Under the pieces are notes generated by a model, which saw nothing but the letters and a program-made list of their open reading frames with translations, was not told where the DNA came from and made no database searches. Shown here in pieces: positions 7,869 through 19,139 of a stretch of 64,000 bases of DNA; the stretch's first letter is position 1; every line of letters starts with the position of its first letter. The DNA is from Aeromicrobium duanguangcaii (lineage in GTDB: Bacteria; Actinomycetota; Actinomycetes; Propionibacteriales; Nocardioidaceae), in contig NZ_CP101990.1 in the NCBI RefSeq assembly GCF_024508295.1, positions 310,001-374,000 on the forward strand, written 5' to 3'. The translations under genes were made by a program, and so were the position numbers.

Positions 7869-9474
7869 CGCCGAGCACCGCCTCGATGTACGGGGTGCGC
7901 TCGTGCAGCTCGTCGGCGGCGCGCTCGGCCACCGCGAACATCGGCGCGGCGAAGACGGTGAGCGCGACGGTCACCAGGCCCAGGGCGATCGTGGGCATGG
8001 CCATCCGCGCGGGGAGGCGCACACCCTCGGTGTCGTCCTTCCACGTGGTCTCGCGCTGCGTGGCCGTCGAGATGCTGCTGCGGCCGTGCAGCGAGCCACC
8101 GAGCACGAGCGGGTCGAACGGGACGGGGGTGTCGTCCTCGGGGTCCTCCAGCGGCTGCCAGAAGGCGCGGTTCCAGATCTTGGCCACCGCGTAGAGCGTC
8201 AGCAGGCTCGTCGCGACGGCGGCGCCGACACCGACCAGGACCAGCCAGTCGCCCGCGTCGACGCCGGCCTCGATCAGCGCGAGCTTGCCCAGGAATCCCG
8301 AGAACGGCGGGATGCCCGCCAGGTTCATGGCCGGGACGAAGAACATGACGGCCAGCACCGGGGCCTTGCGCGCGAGCCCGCCGAGCCGGTCGAGGTTGGT
8401 CGTGCCGGAGCGGTACTCGACCAGCCCCGCCACCAGGAACAGGGTGGTCTGGACGGTGATGTGGTGGACGATGTAGAAGATCGCGCCGGCGATGCCCAGC
8501 TCGCTGGCGATCGCGATGCCGAACAGCATGTAGCCGATGTGGCTGACGAGCGTGAAGGACAGCACACGCTTGATGTCGGACTGCGCGACGGCGCCCATGA
8601 TGCCGACCACCATCGTCAGGATCGCCGCCCACATCAGCAGGGTGCGCAGCTCGTGCGTGGGGAACAGCAGGGTCTGCGTGCGCAGCATCGCGTAGATGCC
8701 GACCTTGGTCAGCAGGCCCGCGAACACGGCCGTGACGGGCGCAGGCGCGGTGGGGTAGGAGTCGGGGAGCCAGGCCGAGAGCGGGAAGACTGCGGCCTTC
8801 ACCGCGAAGGTCAGCAACAGCAGCAGCTGCAGCATCGTGGCCACCGGGTCGGACAGCTCGGGCAGGCGCAGGGCCAGCTGGGCGAAGTTGACCGTGCCCG
8901 TCGCGGCGTAGACCGACGCGACCGCGATCAGGAACAGCGCCGACGACGCGAGGCTGACGATGATGTAGATCGTTCCCGAGCGCACCCGTGCCTCGGTGCC
9001 GCCCAGCGTGATGAGCACGTACGAGGAGGCCAGCAGGATCTCGAAGCCGACGAACAGGTTGAACAGGTCGGCCGAGAGGAAGGCGTTGGAGACGCCCGCG
9101 CTCAGAACCAGGAACGTGGGGTAGAAGACCGACAGCGGAGCGTCGCGGCCGAACTCGACGATGCCCTGACCGATCGAGTACAGCAGCACGCACAGCGTGA
9201 CGATCGTCGAGATCAGCAGCAGCAGCGAGCTCAGCCGGTCGGCGACCAGGCTGATGCCGATCTCGGCGGGCCACCCGCCGACGTTGAACGCCTGGGGACC
9301 GTACTGGTCGGCGCGGAACAGCAGCACGCTGGCCGAGGCCACGACCGCCATGAGGGTGATGATGCTGATCAGCCGCTGGGCCGCGGCGGAGCGACCGAAC
9401 GCCAGACAGAGTCCCGCGCCGAGCAGCGGCAGGATCACGGGGGCGAGGACCAGCTGGCCCAGCAGGCTCGTCAT
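7861..9474 (-). CDS. mnhD: Na+/H+ antiporter subunit D
   Basis: A 537-residue, multi-spanning (about 14 helices) proton-translocating subunit homologous to NuoM/NuoN. Conserved features include LFVGFEILLASSYVLI, a TM glutamate equivalent to the essential residue in NuoM, the lysine in LTFAVKAAVFPLSAWLPDSYPTAP (read as overlapping stretches), and HIGYMLFGIA. It overlaps mnhC and mnhE, consistent with one complex assembled at the membrane. A soluble tail of about 110 residues follows the last core helices. Confidence 0.94.
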   Translation of the reverse strand: MTSLLGQLVLAPVILPLLGAGLCLAFGRSAAAQRLISIITLMAVVASASVLLFRADQYGPQAFNVGGWPAEIGISLVADRLSSLLLLISTIVTLCVLLYSIGQGIVEFGRDAPLSVFYPTFLVLSAGVSNAFLSADLFNLFVGFEILLASSYVLITLGGTEARVRSGTIYIIVSLASSALFLIAVASVYAATGTVNFAQLALRLPELSDPVATMLQLLLLLTFAVKAAVFPLSAWLPDSYPTAPAPVTAVFAGLLTKVGIYAMLRTQTLLFPTHELRTLLMWAAILTMVVGIMGAVAQSDIKRVLSFTLVSHIGYMLFGIAIASELGIAGAIFYIVHHITVQTTLFLVAGLVEYRSGTTNLDRLGGLARKAPVLAVMFFVPAMNLAGIPPFSGFLGKLALIEAGVDAGDWLVLVGVGAAVATSLLTLYAVAKIWNRAFWQPLEDPEDDTPVPFDPLVLGGSLHGRSSISTATQRETTWKDDTEGVRLPARMAMPTIALGLVTVALTVFAAPMFAVAERAADELHERTPYIEAVLGDG

Positions 9475-9932
9475 GCGGGCACCTCGTCCTCGGGCGCGAG
9501 CGACGAGTCGCCGGCGTAGCCCTCATCGGGAAGCTCGGTGTCGTCGACCTCGTCGAAGGTGACCGAGACCTCGTCGCGCTCGGCGCGGCGGCGGATCAGG
9601 TCGTCCTCGAGGTCGTCCTGGACGTCGTCGGTGCCGGTCAGCTGCCAGGCGCGGTAGGCCAGGGCCAGTCCGAAGCCGGTGGTGCCCAGCGTGATGACGA
9701 TCGCCGTCAGCGCCATGGCCTGGGGCAAGGGGTCGGCCATCGGGTCGCCCGACAGGCCCAGGATCGGCGCCGCGCCGGCGGGGCCGGAGACGACGAGGAA
9801 CAGCACGTTGAGGCCGTTGCCGATGAGCACGAAGCCCACCAGGATGCGGGTCAGGCTCCGCTCGAGCACGAGGGTCACGCCGGAGCCGACCATCACCCCG
9901 ACCACGGCGATCAGCATCAGGTTCGCGGTCAC
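9471..9932 (-). CDS. mnhC: Na+/H+ antiporter subunit C
   Basis: A 153-residue MrpC/NuoK-like subunit. Three helices carry the conserved LVGFVLIGNGLNVLFLV and DPLPQAMALTAIVITLGTT stretches. After residue 100 there is an unusually acidic soluble tail (many Asp and Glu) that the core family of about 110 residues lacks. ATGA overlaps join it to mnhAB and mnhD. Confidence 0.93.
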   Translation of the reverse strand: MTANLMLIAVVGVMVGSGVTLVLERSLTRILVGFVLIGNGLNVLFLVVSGPAGAAPILGLSGDPMADPLPQAMALTAIVITLGTTGFGLALAYRAWQLTGTDDVQDDLEDDLIRRRAERDEVSVTFDEVDDTELPDEGYAGDSSLAPEDEVPA

Positions 9933-12793
9933 GACGTCACCTCGCTCGTGCTCTGGGCGGCCTCGTCGGCCTCCTCGTCCTCTTCCTCGATCTGGGCGTC
10001 GATGCCGCTGCCGAGGCTGCGCAGCACGTCGAGCGCGAGCCCGACGACCACGAGGTAGACACCGATGTCGAAGAACACCGAGGTCACCAGGTGCAGCTCG
10101 CCGAGCACGGGGATCTGCACGTCGACGATCGCGCTCTGCAGCACACCGCCGCCGAGCAGGGTCGGCAGCAGGCCCGAGAGGGCCGCGACCGCCAGGCCGA
10201 GGCCGAGCACGAAGCCGGCGTCGACCGGAGCGGCGTTGTCGAGCTCCTCGCGCCCGCCGGCCAGGTAGCGGACCATCAGCGCCAGTCCGGCGATGAGGCC
10301 GCCGGCGAAGCCGCCGCCGGGGGAGTTGTGGCCCGAGATCATCAGGTAGATCGAGAAGACGATGACGGTGTGGAAGATCAGGCGGGTCACGATCTCGAAG
10401 ACGATCGAGCGCCGCTGGTCGTGCAGGTTCGCCGCGAGCCAGGCGTTGGAGTCGGGCGCGACGACCCGGCGCGGCCGGATCTGGCGCATCGACCGGTCGG
10501 TCAGCAGGAAGATCAGGCTGGCGATGCCGGTCGCGGCGACCACCAGGACGCTCAGCTCACCGATCGTGTCCCAGGCGCGGATGTCGACCAGGGCCACATT
10601 GACGATGTTCTTGCCGCCGCCGTACTCGTAGGCGGGCTCGGCCCAGCCGGCCGAGATCGGCGTGGCCGTGCGGGCGTTGGTGGCCACGAAGGCGAAGCCC
10701 GAGACCGTCAGACCGACGGCCGTGCCGACGCCGACCCGCCACCAGCGGGCGATGTTGAACGGGCGGTCGCTGAAGAACGGGGGGAGGCGGCGCAGCACCA
10801 GCACGAACGTGACCAGCAGGAAGGTCTCGACCAGCACCTGGGTCAGCGCCAGGTCGGGCGCCCCGTGGGCGACGAACAGGATCGACGTGCCGTAGCCCGT
10901 CACGCCCAGCAGCAGCACGGCGCGCAGGCGGCGGCGCGAGCGCACGGTCAGGATCGCGGCCGCGGCCATGATCAGGCCCGTGACGATCTGCAGCGGGTTG
11001 TCGGCGATGCGCACGTCGGGCGTCTCCCACGCGCGGATGAGCGCGGTGCCCGGGACGACGACCAGGGTGACCAGGATGATGCCCAGGTAGACCGGCAGCG
11101 AACCGCGCTGGGTGCGACCGGTGATCTCGACCGCGAGACGGTCCACGCCGCGCATGACGGCCTGGTAGGAGCGCTCGGCGTCGGGCATCGGCAGCCGGTC
11201 GACGATCGCGTGCTGTGTCGCGGCGACGGGCCGGCGCCACACGAACAGCGCCAGGCCGGCGACGACCGCGATCGCCGAGAGTCCCAGCGCGGGGGTGAAG
11301 CCGTGCCAGAGGGTGAGCATCGCGTGGTGGGCGCCCTCGGGGAACTGGTCGGCGTAGGTGGCGATCCGCGGGGTCAGGGCGGGACCGGCGAAGCCGGCCA
11401 CCAGGCTCGCCGCGGCCAGGATGCCGGGCACGACGGTGAATCCGGCCGAGAAGGCACGGGGGTGGCAGGGCTCGACACCGGCCTTGTCGGCGAACGCTCC
11501 CCAGACGAAGCGCGCCGAGTAGGCGACGGTCAGGATCGAGCCCACGACGATGCCCACGAGCGCGGCCATGCCCCAGCCGGGATGACCGAGGTCCTTGCCG
11601 AGGTCGACGAAGGCGGCCAGCGCGGCCTCCTTGGCGGTGAACCCGAACATGACCGGCAGGCCGGCCATGGAGGCGGCGGCCACGATCGTGATGACGAACA
11701 GGGCCGGCCGTGCGGCACGCAGACCGGACAGGTCCCGCAGGTCGCGGGTCCCCACCGACCGGTCGATGATGCCGACGACCAGGAACAGGGCCGACTTGAA
11801 CAGGCCGTGGGCGCACAGCAGCGCCAGCGCGGCGAAGGCGGCCGAGCGGGTGCCGGCGCCGGCGACGGCGACGAGGAAGCCGAGCTGGCTGACCGTGCCG
11901 TAGGCCAGCAGCAGCTTGATGTCGTACTGGCGCAGGGCCCGCAGGCCGCCCAGGATCATCGTGGCGATGCCCAGGGACACCAGCACGGGGCGCCAGCCGG
12001 GGGTGTCGGCGAAGACGGGCGCCAGCAGGGCCACGAGGTAGACGCCGGCCTTCACCATGGCCGCTGCGTGCAGGTAGGCGCTCACGGGCGTCGGCGCGGC
12101 CATCGCGCCGGGCAGCCAGAAGTGGAAGGGCACGAGCGCCGACTTGGACAGGGCGCCCACCAGGATCAGCGCGACGAAGGTCGTCACGGCGGGGCCGGCG
12201 GCCGGCGGATCGGCCAGCAGCTCGCTCAGGCGCGGGGTCCCGCTCAGCAGGTGCAGGCCCACGAGGCCCACGAGCATGGCCAGACCGCCGAACGTCGTGA
12301 CGATGAGGGCGTTCATGGCCGCTCGCCGGTTGGCGCGCCGCTCGGGATTGTGGCCGATCAGCAGGAACGACAGGATCGTCGTGAGCTCCCAGAAGATGTA
12401 GAGCAGGTAGACGTTGTCGGACAGGACCAGGCCGAGCATCGCGCCGGCGAAGGCCGTGAGGACGCCGGAGAAGCGCCAGATCTCGGGGTCGTTCGGGCGG
12501 AAGTACCAGGTGCAGTACACGAGCACGAGGGCGCCGACCCCGGTCACGAGCAGCGCCACGATGCCGCTGAGCGCGTTCACGCCCAGGTCGAGGTTGAGCC
12601 CGATCTGCGGGATCCAGGTCAGGTGCTCGTACGTCGGATCGCCGTCGGTGGCCCGGGCGACGGGACCGAGGAGCCAGACGAATGAGGCTGCTGGGACCAG
12701 CGCGAGGACCAGGAAGGCCCGTCTATCCAGCATGCGGACGAGGGCAGGGGCCGCCCCTGCGACGAGAAAGTGCAGGGCGACGAGGAAGACCAT
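9929..12793 (-). CDS. mnhA: Na+/H+ antiporter subunit A fused to subunit B
   Basis: A 954-residue first gene of the Mrp operon. Residues 1 to about 780 form MrpA (NuoL-like, with IFWELTTILSFLLIG, AAAMVKAGVYLVALL and the added MrpA C-terminal helices). The rest is MrpB, recognised by ISGHNSPGGGFAGGLIAG. The A-B fusion is usual in actinobacteria. The complex exchanges Na+ or K+ for protons and supports pH, salt and membrane-potential homeostasis. The acidic end (IEEEDEEADEAAQ) is cytoplasmic. A TAGGGT lies 12 bases upstream of the ATG, inside the short divergent region shared with the next gene. Confidence 0.94.
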   Translation of the reverse strand: MVFLVALHFLVAGAAPALVRMLDRRAFLVLALVPAASFVWLLGPVARATDGDPTYEHLTWIPQIGLNLDLGVNALSGIVALLVTGVGALVLVYCTWYFRPNDPEIWRFSGVLTAFAGAMLGLVLSDNVYLLYIFWELTTILSFLLIGHNPERRANRRAAMNALIVTTFGGLAMLVGLVGLHLLSGTPRLSELLADPPAAGPAVTTFVALILVGALSKSALVPFHFWLPGAMAAPTPVSAYLHAAAMVKAGVYLVALLAPVFADTPGWRPVLVSLGIATMILGGLRALRQYDIKLLLAYGTVSQLGFLVAVAGAGTRSAAFAALALLCAHGLFKSALFLVVGIIDRSVGTRDLRDLSGLRAARPALFVITIVAAASMAGLPVMFGFTAKEAALAAFVDLGKDLGHPGWGMAALVGIVVGSILTVAYSARFVWGAFADKAGVEPCHPRAFSAGFTVVPGILAAASLVAGFAGPALTPRIATYADQFPEGAHHAMLTLWHGFTPALGLSAIAVVAGLALFVWRRPVAATQHAIVDRLPMPDAERSYQAVMRGVDRLAVEITGRTQRGSLPVYLGIILVTLVVVPGTALIRAWETPDVRIADNPLQIVTGLIMAAAAILTVRSRRRLRAVLLLGVTGYGTSILFVAHGAPDLALTQVLVETFLLVTFVLVLRRLPPFFSDRPFNIARWWRVGVGTAVGLTVSGFAFVATNARTATPISAGWAEPAYEYGGGKNIVNVALVDIRAWDTIGELSVLVVAATGIASLIFLLTDRSMRQIRPRRVVAPDSNAWLAANLHDQRRSIVFEIVTRLIFHTVIVFSIYLMISGHNSPGGGFAGGLIAGLALMVRYLAGGREELDNAAPVDAGFVLGLGLAVAALSGLLPTLLGGGVLQSAIVDVQIPVLGELHLVTSVFFDIGVYLVVVGLALDVLRSLGSGIDAQIEEEDEEADEAAQSTSEVTS

Positions 12794-12847
12794 GGGTTCG
12801 GCCCAACCCTACCGGGTAGCCCCCTGTGAACTGTCCGGCAGGAGTGC

Positions 12848-12853
12848 CAGAAT
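12848..12853 (+). promoter_or_regulatory. -10-like CAGAAT
   Basis: Seven bases before the ATG at 12861; weaker than the TAGNNT type. Confidence 0.35.
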
Positions 12854-12860
12854 GGGGCGC

Positions 12861-13484
12861 ATGGCCGACCCCTCGAAGTCTCAGGACGCTGGTCAGCCAT
12901 CGCAGGGCCCCGGGACTCGGACCGGGGCCGAAATCTGGGTGCGGCGCATCGTCGTCGTGCTCGCCCTCGTCGTGGTCGCCCTGATCGTCTACAGCGTGCT
13001 CGCCGCGGCGTTGCCTCGCTGGTGGTCGCGACGGGTGGCCGATCAGGTCGACGGTCGGATGACCGCCGGCGTGTTCTGGGGCCTGTTCTACGGATTCGTC
13101 TTCAGCTTCCTCCCGGTGCTCGTCGCGTGGCAGGCGCGGCGACCGTTCCTGAAGTGGCCGTGGAAGATCACCGTCGTCGTCCTGGCGCTGGTGCTGGCCG
13201 CCCCGAACTGGTTGACCCTGTCGATCAGCCTCGGGCAGAACAGCGCGTCCGACGCCGGCTGGATCAAGCTGGTCAACGACGCCCCAGGTTTCCAGTGGTC
13301 CTCGCTGTTCGGCGGCGTGGCCGGTGTGGCCGCCGCCCTGGCGCTGCTCGTCCTGACCTTCGAGTCCAGGCGACGCAAGAAGCAGGTCTCACGACTGCGA
13401 AGTGAACTGGCTGAGAGGGACGCCCCGCCCGCGGGGACGGCCGAGTCGAACGAGTTGCACCGAGAGGATCCACCCCATGCCTGA
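12861..13484 (+). CDS. Four-helix membrane protein of unknown function
   Basis: A 207-residue protein not assigned to a named family. A Ser/Gln/Gly-rich soluble N-terminus is followed by about four membrane helices (around residues 31-52, 71-93, 101-122 and 143-162) and a basic, coiled tail (SRRRKKQVSRLRSELAERD). The layout resembles small actinobacterial permease-annotated proteins, but I see no transport motif. Its end overlaps the exonuclease start by eight bases, so the two are co-translated. Confidence 0.7.
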   Translation: MADPSKSQDAGQPSQGPGTRTGAEIWVRRIVVVLALVVVALIVYSVLAAALPRWWSRRVADQVDGRMTAGVFWGLFYGFVFSFLPVLVAWQARRPFLKWPWKITVVVLALVLAAPNWLTLSISLGQNSASDAGWIKLVNDAPGFQWSSLFGGVAGVAAALALLVLTFESRRRKKQVSRLRSELAERDAPPAGTAESNELHREDPPHA

Positions 13485-14244
13485 CGCGTCCGCCCGCCCC
13501 ACCACGTCTGAACCGGCCCGCTCCGGTTCGGGACGGCGCGCCAAGAACGTCCTTCCGCCCCGCGAGGACCCGTACGTCTGGTACCGCCAGCCGCTGGCCT
13601 CGCTCGACTTCGAGACCACCGGCGTCGACCCGCACCGCGACCGGATCCTGAGCTTCGCGGCGCTGTCCGACGTGGGCGGCGACCTGATGGGCATGGTCAA
13701 CCCGGGCGTGCCGATCCCCGAGTCCTCGGCCGACATCCACGGCATCACCGAGAAGGACCTGGCGTCGTCGCCGATGTCGGCCCAGGCCCTGCGCCCGGTG
13801 CTCGCCTGGCTGCACGACCTGGTCCAGCGCCGCGTCGGCCTGGTCGTCTACAACGCCTCGTTCGACCTGACGCTGCTGCGGGCCGAGGCGGTCCGCCACG
13901 ATCTGGACGAGCCCGACTGGGACCGCCTGCTCGTCGTCGACCCGTTCGTCATCGACTGGGGCGTCGACCGCGAGCGCAGCGGCCAGCGCCGGCTGGGCGA
14001 CGTCGCCGCGCACTACGGCGTCCGGCTGGACAAGGCGCACGACGCCGCCCACGACGCCCGCGCGGCGCGTGAGCTCGCGGTCGCGATGGGCCAGACGTAC
14101 CCGAAGGTCGTCGCCTCGAGCCTGACGATGCTGATGGCGCAGCAGCGCTACTGGATCGCCGCGCGGACGATGGAGTGGAACCGCCGGGCGCACGAGCTCG
14201 GCCGGGGCCTGACGATCCCGGACCAGAACTGGCCGTTCGCCTGA
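13477..14244 (+). CDS. DnaQ-like 3'-5' exonuclease (DEDDh)
   Basis: A 255-residue single-domain exonuclease. Exo I is LDFETTG (D, E), Exo II is VVYNASFDLTLL (D), and Exo III carries the H and D of the HDAAHDAR stretch, so all DEDDh catalytic residues are in place. Similar proteins in actinobacteria are called polymerase III epsilon-like but lack a polymerase link; a repair or RNA-processing role is possible. The first 35 residues are low-complexity and basic. The upstream membrane protein gene overlaps it by eight bases. Confidence 0.88.
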   Translation: MPDASARPTTSEPARSGSGRRAKNVLPPREDPYVWYRQPLASLDFETTGVDPHRDRILSFAALSDVGGDLMGMVNPGVPIPESSADIHGITEKDLASSPMSAQALRPVLAWLHDLVQRRVGLVVYNASFDLTLLRAEAVRHDLDEPDWDRLLVVDPFVIDWGVDRERSGQRRLGDVAAHYGVRLDKAHDAAHDARAARELAVAMGQTYPKVVASSLTMLMAQQRYWIAARTMEWNRRAHELGRGLTIPDQNWPFA

Positions 14245-14245
14245 C

Positions 14246-15895
<1,650 letters not shown>

Positions 15896-15923
15896 GCCCG
15901 CTCCGGCGGCCGGGCGGCGGCGC

Positions 15924-16748
15924 CTACCGACCGAGCACACGGGCGAGCACCTCCGTGGCGACCAGGTCGGGGTGGGTGTCGGGCAGCCAGTGACCCCCGT
16001 CGACCTCGACGAAGCGGTAGTCCGCCGTGACGTGGTCGCCGCAGCGCTCGGCGCCGTAGCGGCCGAGCGCCTGGTCGGACGCGCCCCACACGAACGTCGT
16101 CGGAACGGTGACGTCGGGAGTCGTGGACAGCTCCGGTCCCATGGCCCGGTACCAGTTCAGGGTGGCCGTCAGCGCGCCCGGCTGGGTGAACCGGTCGACG
16201 TAGGCCGACTCGTCGGCGGGTGCCACCGCGCCGCCGTACATGGCGCGCAGCCGCTCCCCGTCGCCCTCCAGCAGGACCTCCTCGGCCTTGCCGGGGCGGC
16301 GCAGCAGGCCGATGTACGCGCCACGCTGCTGCTGGTCCGGATCGGTCGAGAGCGCCTCGTTGTACGCGGCCAGGTGCGGGACGGAGACGGCCGTCAGGCT
16401 GAGCACGCGGTCGGCGTGCCGGGTGGCGACCACCCACGAGACGGCCGCGCCCCAGTCGTGGCCGACCAGGTGGAAGCGGTCGTGACCGAGCGCCTCGGCG
16501 ACGTCCACGACGTCCTGCGCGAGCAGGTCGGAGCCGTAGTTCTCGACACCCTCGGGGCGGGCTCCGGGGCTGTACCCGCGCTGGTCGGGGACGATCACGC
16601 GCAGGCCCTCGGCGGCGAGCTGCTCCGCGACCTCCCGCCACGAGCGACGGTCCTGCGGCCACCCGTGCAGCAGAACGACGGGCGTCCCGTCCTGCGGTCC
16701 CAGGATGTCGACGTCGAAGGTGAGGTCGCCGACCTCGACGGCGCTCAT
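15924..16748 (-). CDS. Alpha/beta hydrolase, epoxide-hydrolase-like
   Basis: A 274-residue alpha/beta hydrolase. The nucleophile elbow [10 protein letters not shown] has Asp, as in epoxide hydrolases and haloalkane dehalogenases, rather than Ser. The oxyanion motif is [10 protein letters not shown] and the catalytic His is in [14 protein letters not shown]. An Asp nucleophile plus HGWP favours epoxide hydrolase. Its ATG overlaps the lysoplasmalogenase stop by four bases. Confidence 0.85.
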   Translation of the reverse strand: MSAVEVGDLTFDVDILGPQDGTPVVLLHGWPQDRRSWREVAEQLAAEGLRVIVPDQRGYSPGARPEGVENYGSDLLAQDVVDVAEALGHDRFHLVGHDWGAAVSWVVATRHADRVLSLTAVSVPHLAAYNEALSTDPDQQQRGAYIGLLRRPGKAEEVLLEGDGERLRAMYGGAVAPADESAYVDRFTQPGALTATLNWYRAMGPELSTTPDVTVPTTFVWGASDQALGRYGAERCGDHVTADYRFVEVDGGHWLPDTHPDLVATEVLARVLGR

Positions 16749-17431
16749 CGGACCTGCTCCGGGACGGATCCGTCATCTGCGGGGCGGGTCGCCGCGACCC
16801 AGCCGGAGCCGAGTCGCACCGTCGACGTCGCCAGCAGGAACAGTGCCGCCGTGTAGGTGAGCATCACGACGAATCCGCCGGCGACCGCGTCCTCGGGGAC
16901 TCGCTCGGCGATGCTGGCGGCGATCAGTCCGTCACTGAACAGGAACAGCAGCGCGCCGAGACCGGCGCGGAGGTCGACAGCGAGCGCGGTGGCGGCCGTG
17001 GTCGACAGCAGCAGTGCGTAGACCAGGACCGGAATCCGCAGGCCGGACTCCAAGCCCGCCCAGACCCAGGTCAGCAGCAGGACGGCCGCGACGGCCAGGG
17101 CCGCGGGGATCCAGAGCCTGCGGCCCAAGGAGGCCAGGGCGCCATGGCGCACGAAGAAGGTCACGAAGCACACATGGGCGATCGCGAACGCCGCCATGCC
17201 CGCGATGAAGAAGCCGTCGAGCTCGAGGAAGAGGTCGCCGAGCAGGCAGAAGAACAGTGCCGCCGCGATGATCCGGGGGCCGCCCTGCTCGATCACCCAG
17301 GCGATCAGCAACGGCGCGATGAGGCACTTGGAGATGCTCTCCCACGGTTGTGCCTGAGCCAGTACCAATGCCAGATGGGCCACGACGGCCACGCCGAAGG
17401 CGGCGAGCCAGGGGCTGCGGAGCGGATTCAT
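16745..17431 (-). CDS. Lysoplasmalogenase / YhhN family membrane protein
   Basis: A 228-residue protein with about eight hydrophobic helices and the YhhN signatures KCLIAPLLIAW, CLLGDLFLEL and LLFLFSDGLIA. Family members hydrolyse lysoplasmalogens (TMEM86B) or remain uncharacterised in bacteria. The start ATG at 17431 is supported by TACGGT seven bases earlier (six-base gap), rather than the longer frame from 17473. It is the first gene of a three-gene minus-strand run with the hydrolase and pgm. Confidence 0.82.
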   Translation of the reverse strand: MNPLRSPWLAAFGVAVVAHLALVLAQAQPWESISKCLIAPLLIAWVIEQGGPRIIAAALFFCLLGDLFLELDGFFIAGMAAFAIAHVCFVTFFVRHGALASLGRRLWIPAALAVAAVLLLTWVWAGLESGLRIPVLVYALLLSTTAATALAVDLRAGLGALLFLFSDGLIAASIAERVPEDAVAGGFVVMLTYTAALFLLATSTVRLGSGWVAATRPADDGSVPEQVR

Positions 17432-17437
17432 GGCCAC

Positions 17438-17443
17438 ACCGTA
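17438..17443 (-). promoter_or_regulatory. -10 hexamer TACGGT for the YhhN gene
   Basis: Six bases before the ATG at 17431. It faces a CACAAT hexamer on the other strand (17460-17465), also six bases before its start at 17472, giving a compact divergent promoter. Confidence 0.5.
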
Positions 17444-17471
17444 ACGCGGGTCGTGTGTGCACAATGGATCC

Positions 17472-17879
17472 ATGAGTATCGGGACGATCCAGGAGTTGGA
17501 CTACGAGGAGTGCCTCGAGCTGCTGCAGGTCGGTCGTTTCGCGCGGGTCGCCTTCGAGGGGGAGGACCAGCTGGAGCTCCTGCCGGTGAACTACGCCTAC
17601 GCCGACGGGGTCATCCTCATCCGGACGAGCGAGAACGCGGGACTGGCCAGCATCGTCGAGCGTCGCTTCGTCCTCGAGGCCGACCACCACGACGACACGT
17701 ACCAGACCGGGTGGAGCGTGGTGGTGCGCGGATCCGCGGCCCGCGCCACCAAGGAGCTGCTCGAGAGCTTCGGGGGCCGCCTGCCGAACTCGTGGGCCGG
17801 CAGCGAGGGCAACGCCGTGCACATCGCGATCATGCCGAACGAGTTGCGCGGCCGCCGCGTGCGCGCCTTCCCGCGCTGA
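17472..17879 (+). CDS. Pyridoxamine 5'-phosphate oxidase-like flavin-binding protein
   Basis: A 135-residue split-barrel protein of the PNPOx-like/NimA group: ELLQVGRFARVAF near the start, LLPVNYAYADGVILIRT in the core strand pair, then GWSVVVRGSA. Such proteins bind FMN, haem or F420; the substrate is unknown. The start at 17472 lies six bases after CACAAT; a further in-frame GTG/ATG five codons upstream would overlap that hexamer. The gene is convergent with the DUF1501 gene, three bases away. Confidence 0.82.
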   Translation: MSIGTIQELDYEECLELLQVGRFARVAFEGEDQLELLPVNYAYADGVILIRTSENAGLASIVERRFVLEADHHDDTYQTGWSVVVRGSAARATKELLESFGGRLPNSWAGSEGNAVHIAIMPNELRGRRVRAFPR

Positions 17880-17882
17880 GGC

Positions 17883-19139
17883 TCAGTAGGGCGACATGAA
17901 GCCCAGCGACGACCGCGTCAGCCCCGGGAAGACGGTGCCGACGCCCACCTCGGGGAAGCGCGTCTCCAGGATCTCGGCCAGCACGCTGCGGTAGTCGATG
18001 GTCACGGCCAGGTCGCCGTCGACCTGCTTGCCGGCCGACAGCGTCGGCCAGTTCGCGTAGTACCCGCCCTTGACGCCCGCGCCGAAGGCGAAGACGGCGT
18101 TGCCGTAGCCGTGGTCGAGCCCGGCGGCGCCGTTCTGGCCCAGCCGGCGGCCGAACTCGCTGAGCGTCACGATGGTCACGCGTGAGGCGTGGGTGCCCAG
18201 ATCGGTCAGGAACGCCGCGATGCACTTCGACATCTGCTCGATCTGGCTGCTGATCCGCCACGAGATGTCGACGTGGTGGTCCCAGCCGCCGAAGTCGACC
18301 GCGATGGCGCGCACGCCCACCCCGGCGCGGATCAGCGCCGCCGAGCTGGCCAGCGCCTTGCCGAGCTCGTTGTGCTGCGGGTAGACCGCGCCGTGCTGCG
18401 GACCCTTCTTCTCCTCGTCGGCGATCGCGCCGGCGCGCCGGTCGAGGGCGAGCGCCTCCTGCCCCGCGCGGCCGATCACGGTGCCGGCGTCGCGGTACAT
18501 GGTCGCGAGCATGGACCGCAGCCGCGGGCCGAGGTCCACGTTGTCGGCCCACGGGGCCGACAGCGAGCTGAAGTCCGAGGTCGCGAAGGACGGCTCGGGG
18601 CCGATCAGCGACGTGGGCATGACGGTGGAGCCGACCTGGATCCCGTCGAACACGTCGTTGGAGGTGAAGCAGCCGATGACGCGGTTCAGCCAGCCGATGC
18701 GCTCGGACGATCCGGGGTCGGCGTCCTCGACCAGCTCCATCGCCTCGAAGTGTGAGCGGTTCGGCGTGGGCAGCCCGACGGCGTGGATGGCAGCCATCCT
18801 GCCGCTGTTCCACAGCTCCTCGAGCGGCTTGAACGACGGGTGCAGTCCGAAGGTGTCGTCGGCGCCCATCAGCTGGGCCTTCTTCACGTTGATGTTCGGC
18901 CGGGCCGCGTAGTAGGCCGGCTCGGCGTGGGGGACCATCATCGACATGCCGTCCGCGCCGCCGCGCAGCGACAGCACGATGAGGATGTTGCCGTTCGTGG
19001 CGCCGTACGCGGTCGAGGCCAGCACGTCGCCGAACATCGAGGTGGTCACGCCTGCCATGGCGAGCACACCGGCCGACTTCAGCAGGTTGCGCCGGCTCAC
19101 CCCGTAGTCGGCGCAGGACGCGTCGTGTCCGTCGGTCAT
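17883..19139 (-). CDS. DUF1501 secreted protein (Tat substrate)
   Basis: A 418-residue protein with a twin-arginine signal (SRRNLLKSAG near residue 15, then a hydrophobic stretch ending around ASTAYGA). The DUF1501 core, related to the alkaline phosphatase/sulfatase fold, shows LRGGADGMSMMVPH, HPSFKPLEELW, NRSHFEAMELVE, VDFGGWDHHVD and TLSEFGRR. Function is unknown across the family. Its start overlaps the DUF1800 stop (ATGA); DUF1501 and DUF1800 genes are commonly paired. It is probably folded with a cofactor before export, as for Tat substrates. Confidence 0.88.
   Translation of the reverse strand: MTDGHDASCADYGVSRRNLLKSAGVLAMAGVTTSMFGDVLASTAYGATNGNILIVLSLRGGADGMSMMVPHAEPAYYAARPNINVKKAQLMGADDTFGLHPSFKPLEELWNSGRMAAIHAVGLPTPNRSHFEAMELVEDADPGSSERIGWLNRVIGCFTSNDVFDGIQVGSTVMPTSLIGPEPSFATSDFSSLSAPWADNVDLGPRLRSMLATMYRDAGTVIGRAGQEALALDRRAGAIADEEKKGPQHGAVYPQHNELGKALASSAALIRAGVGVRAIAVDFGGWDHHVDISWRISSQIEQMSKCIAAFLTDLGTHASRVTIVTLSEFGRRLGQNGAAGLDHGYGNAVFAFGAGVKGGYYANWPTLSAGKQVDGDLAVTIDYRSVLAEILETRFPEVGVGTVFPGLTRSSLGFMSPY

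Noticed and set aside
7147..9519. Long open frames opposite mnhD (790 codons) and mnhA (10091-12685, 864 codons)
   Set aside because: They are His/Asp/Gln/Arg-rich, lack family features and mirror conserved antiporter genes; high GC opens frames on the other strand.
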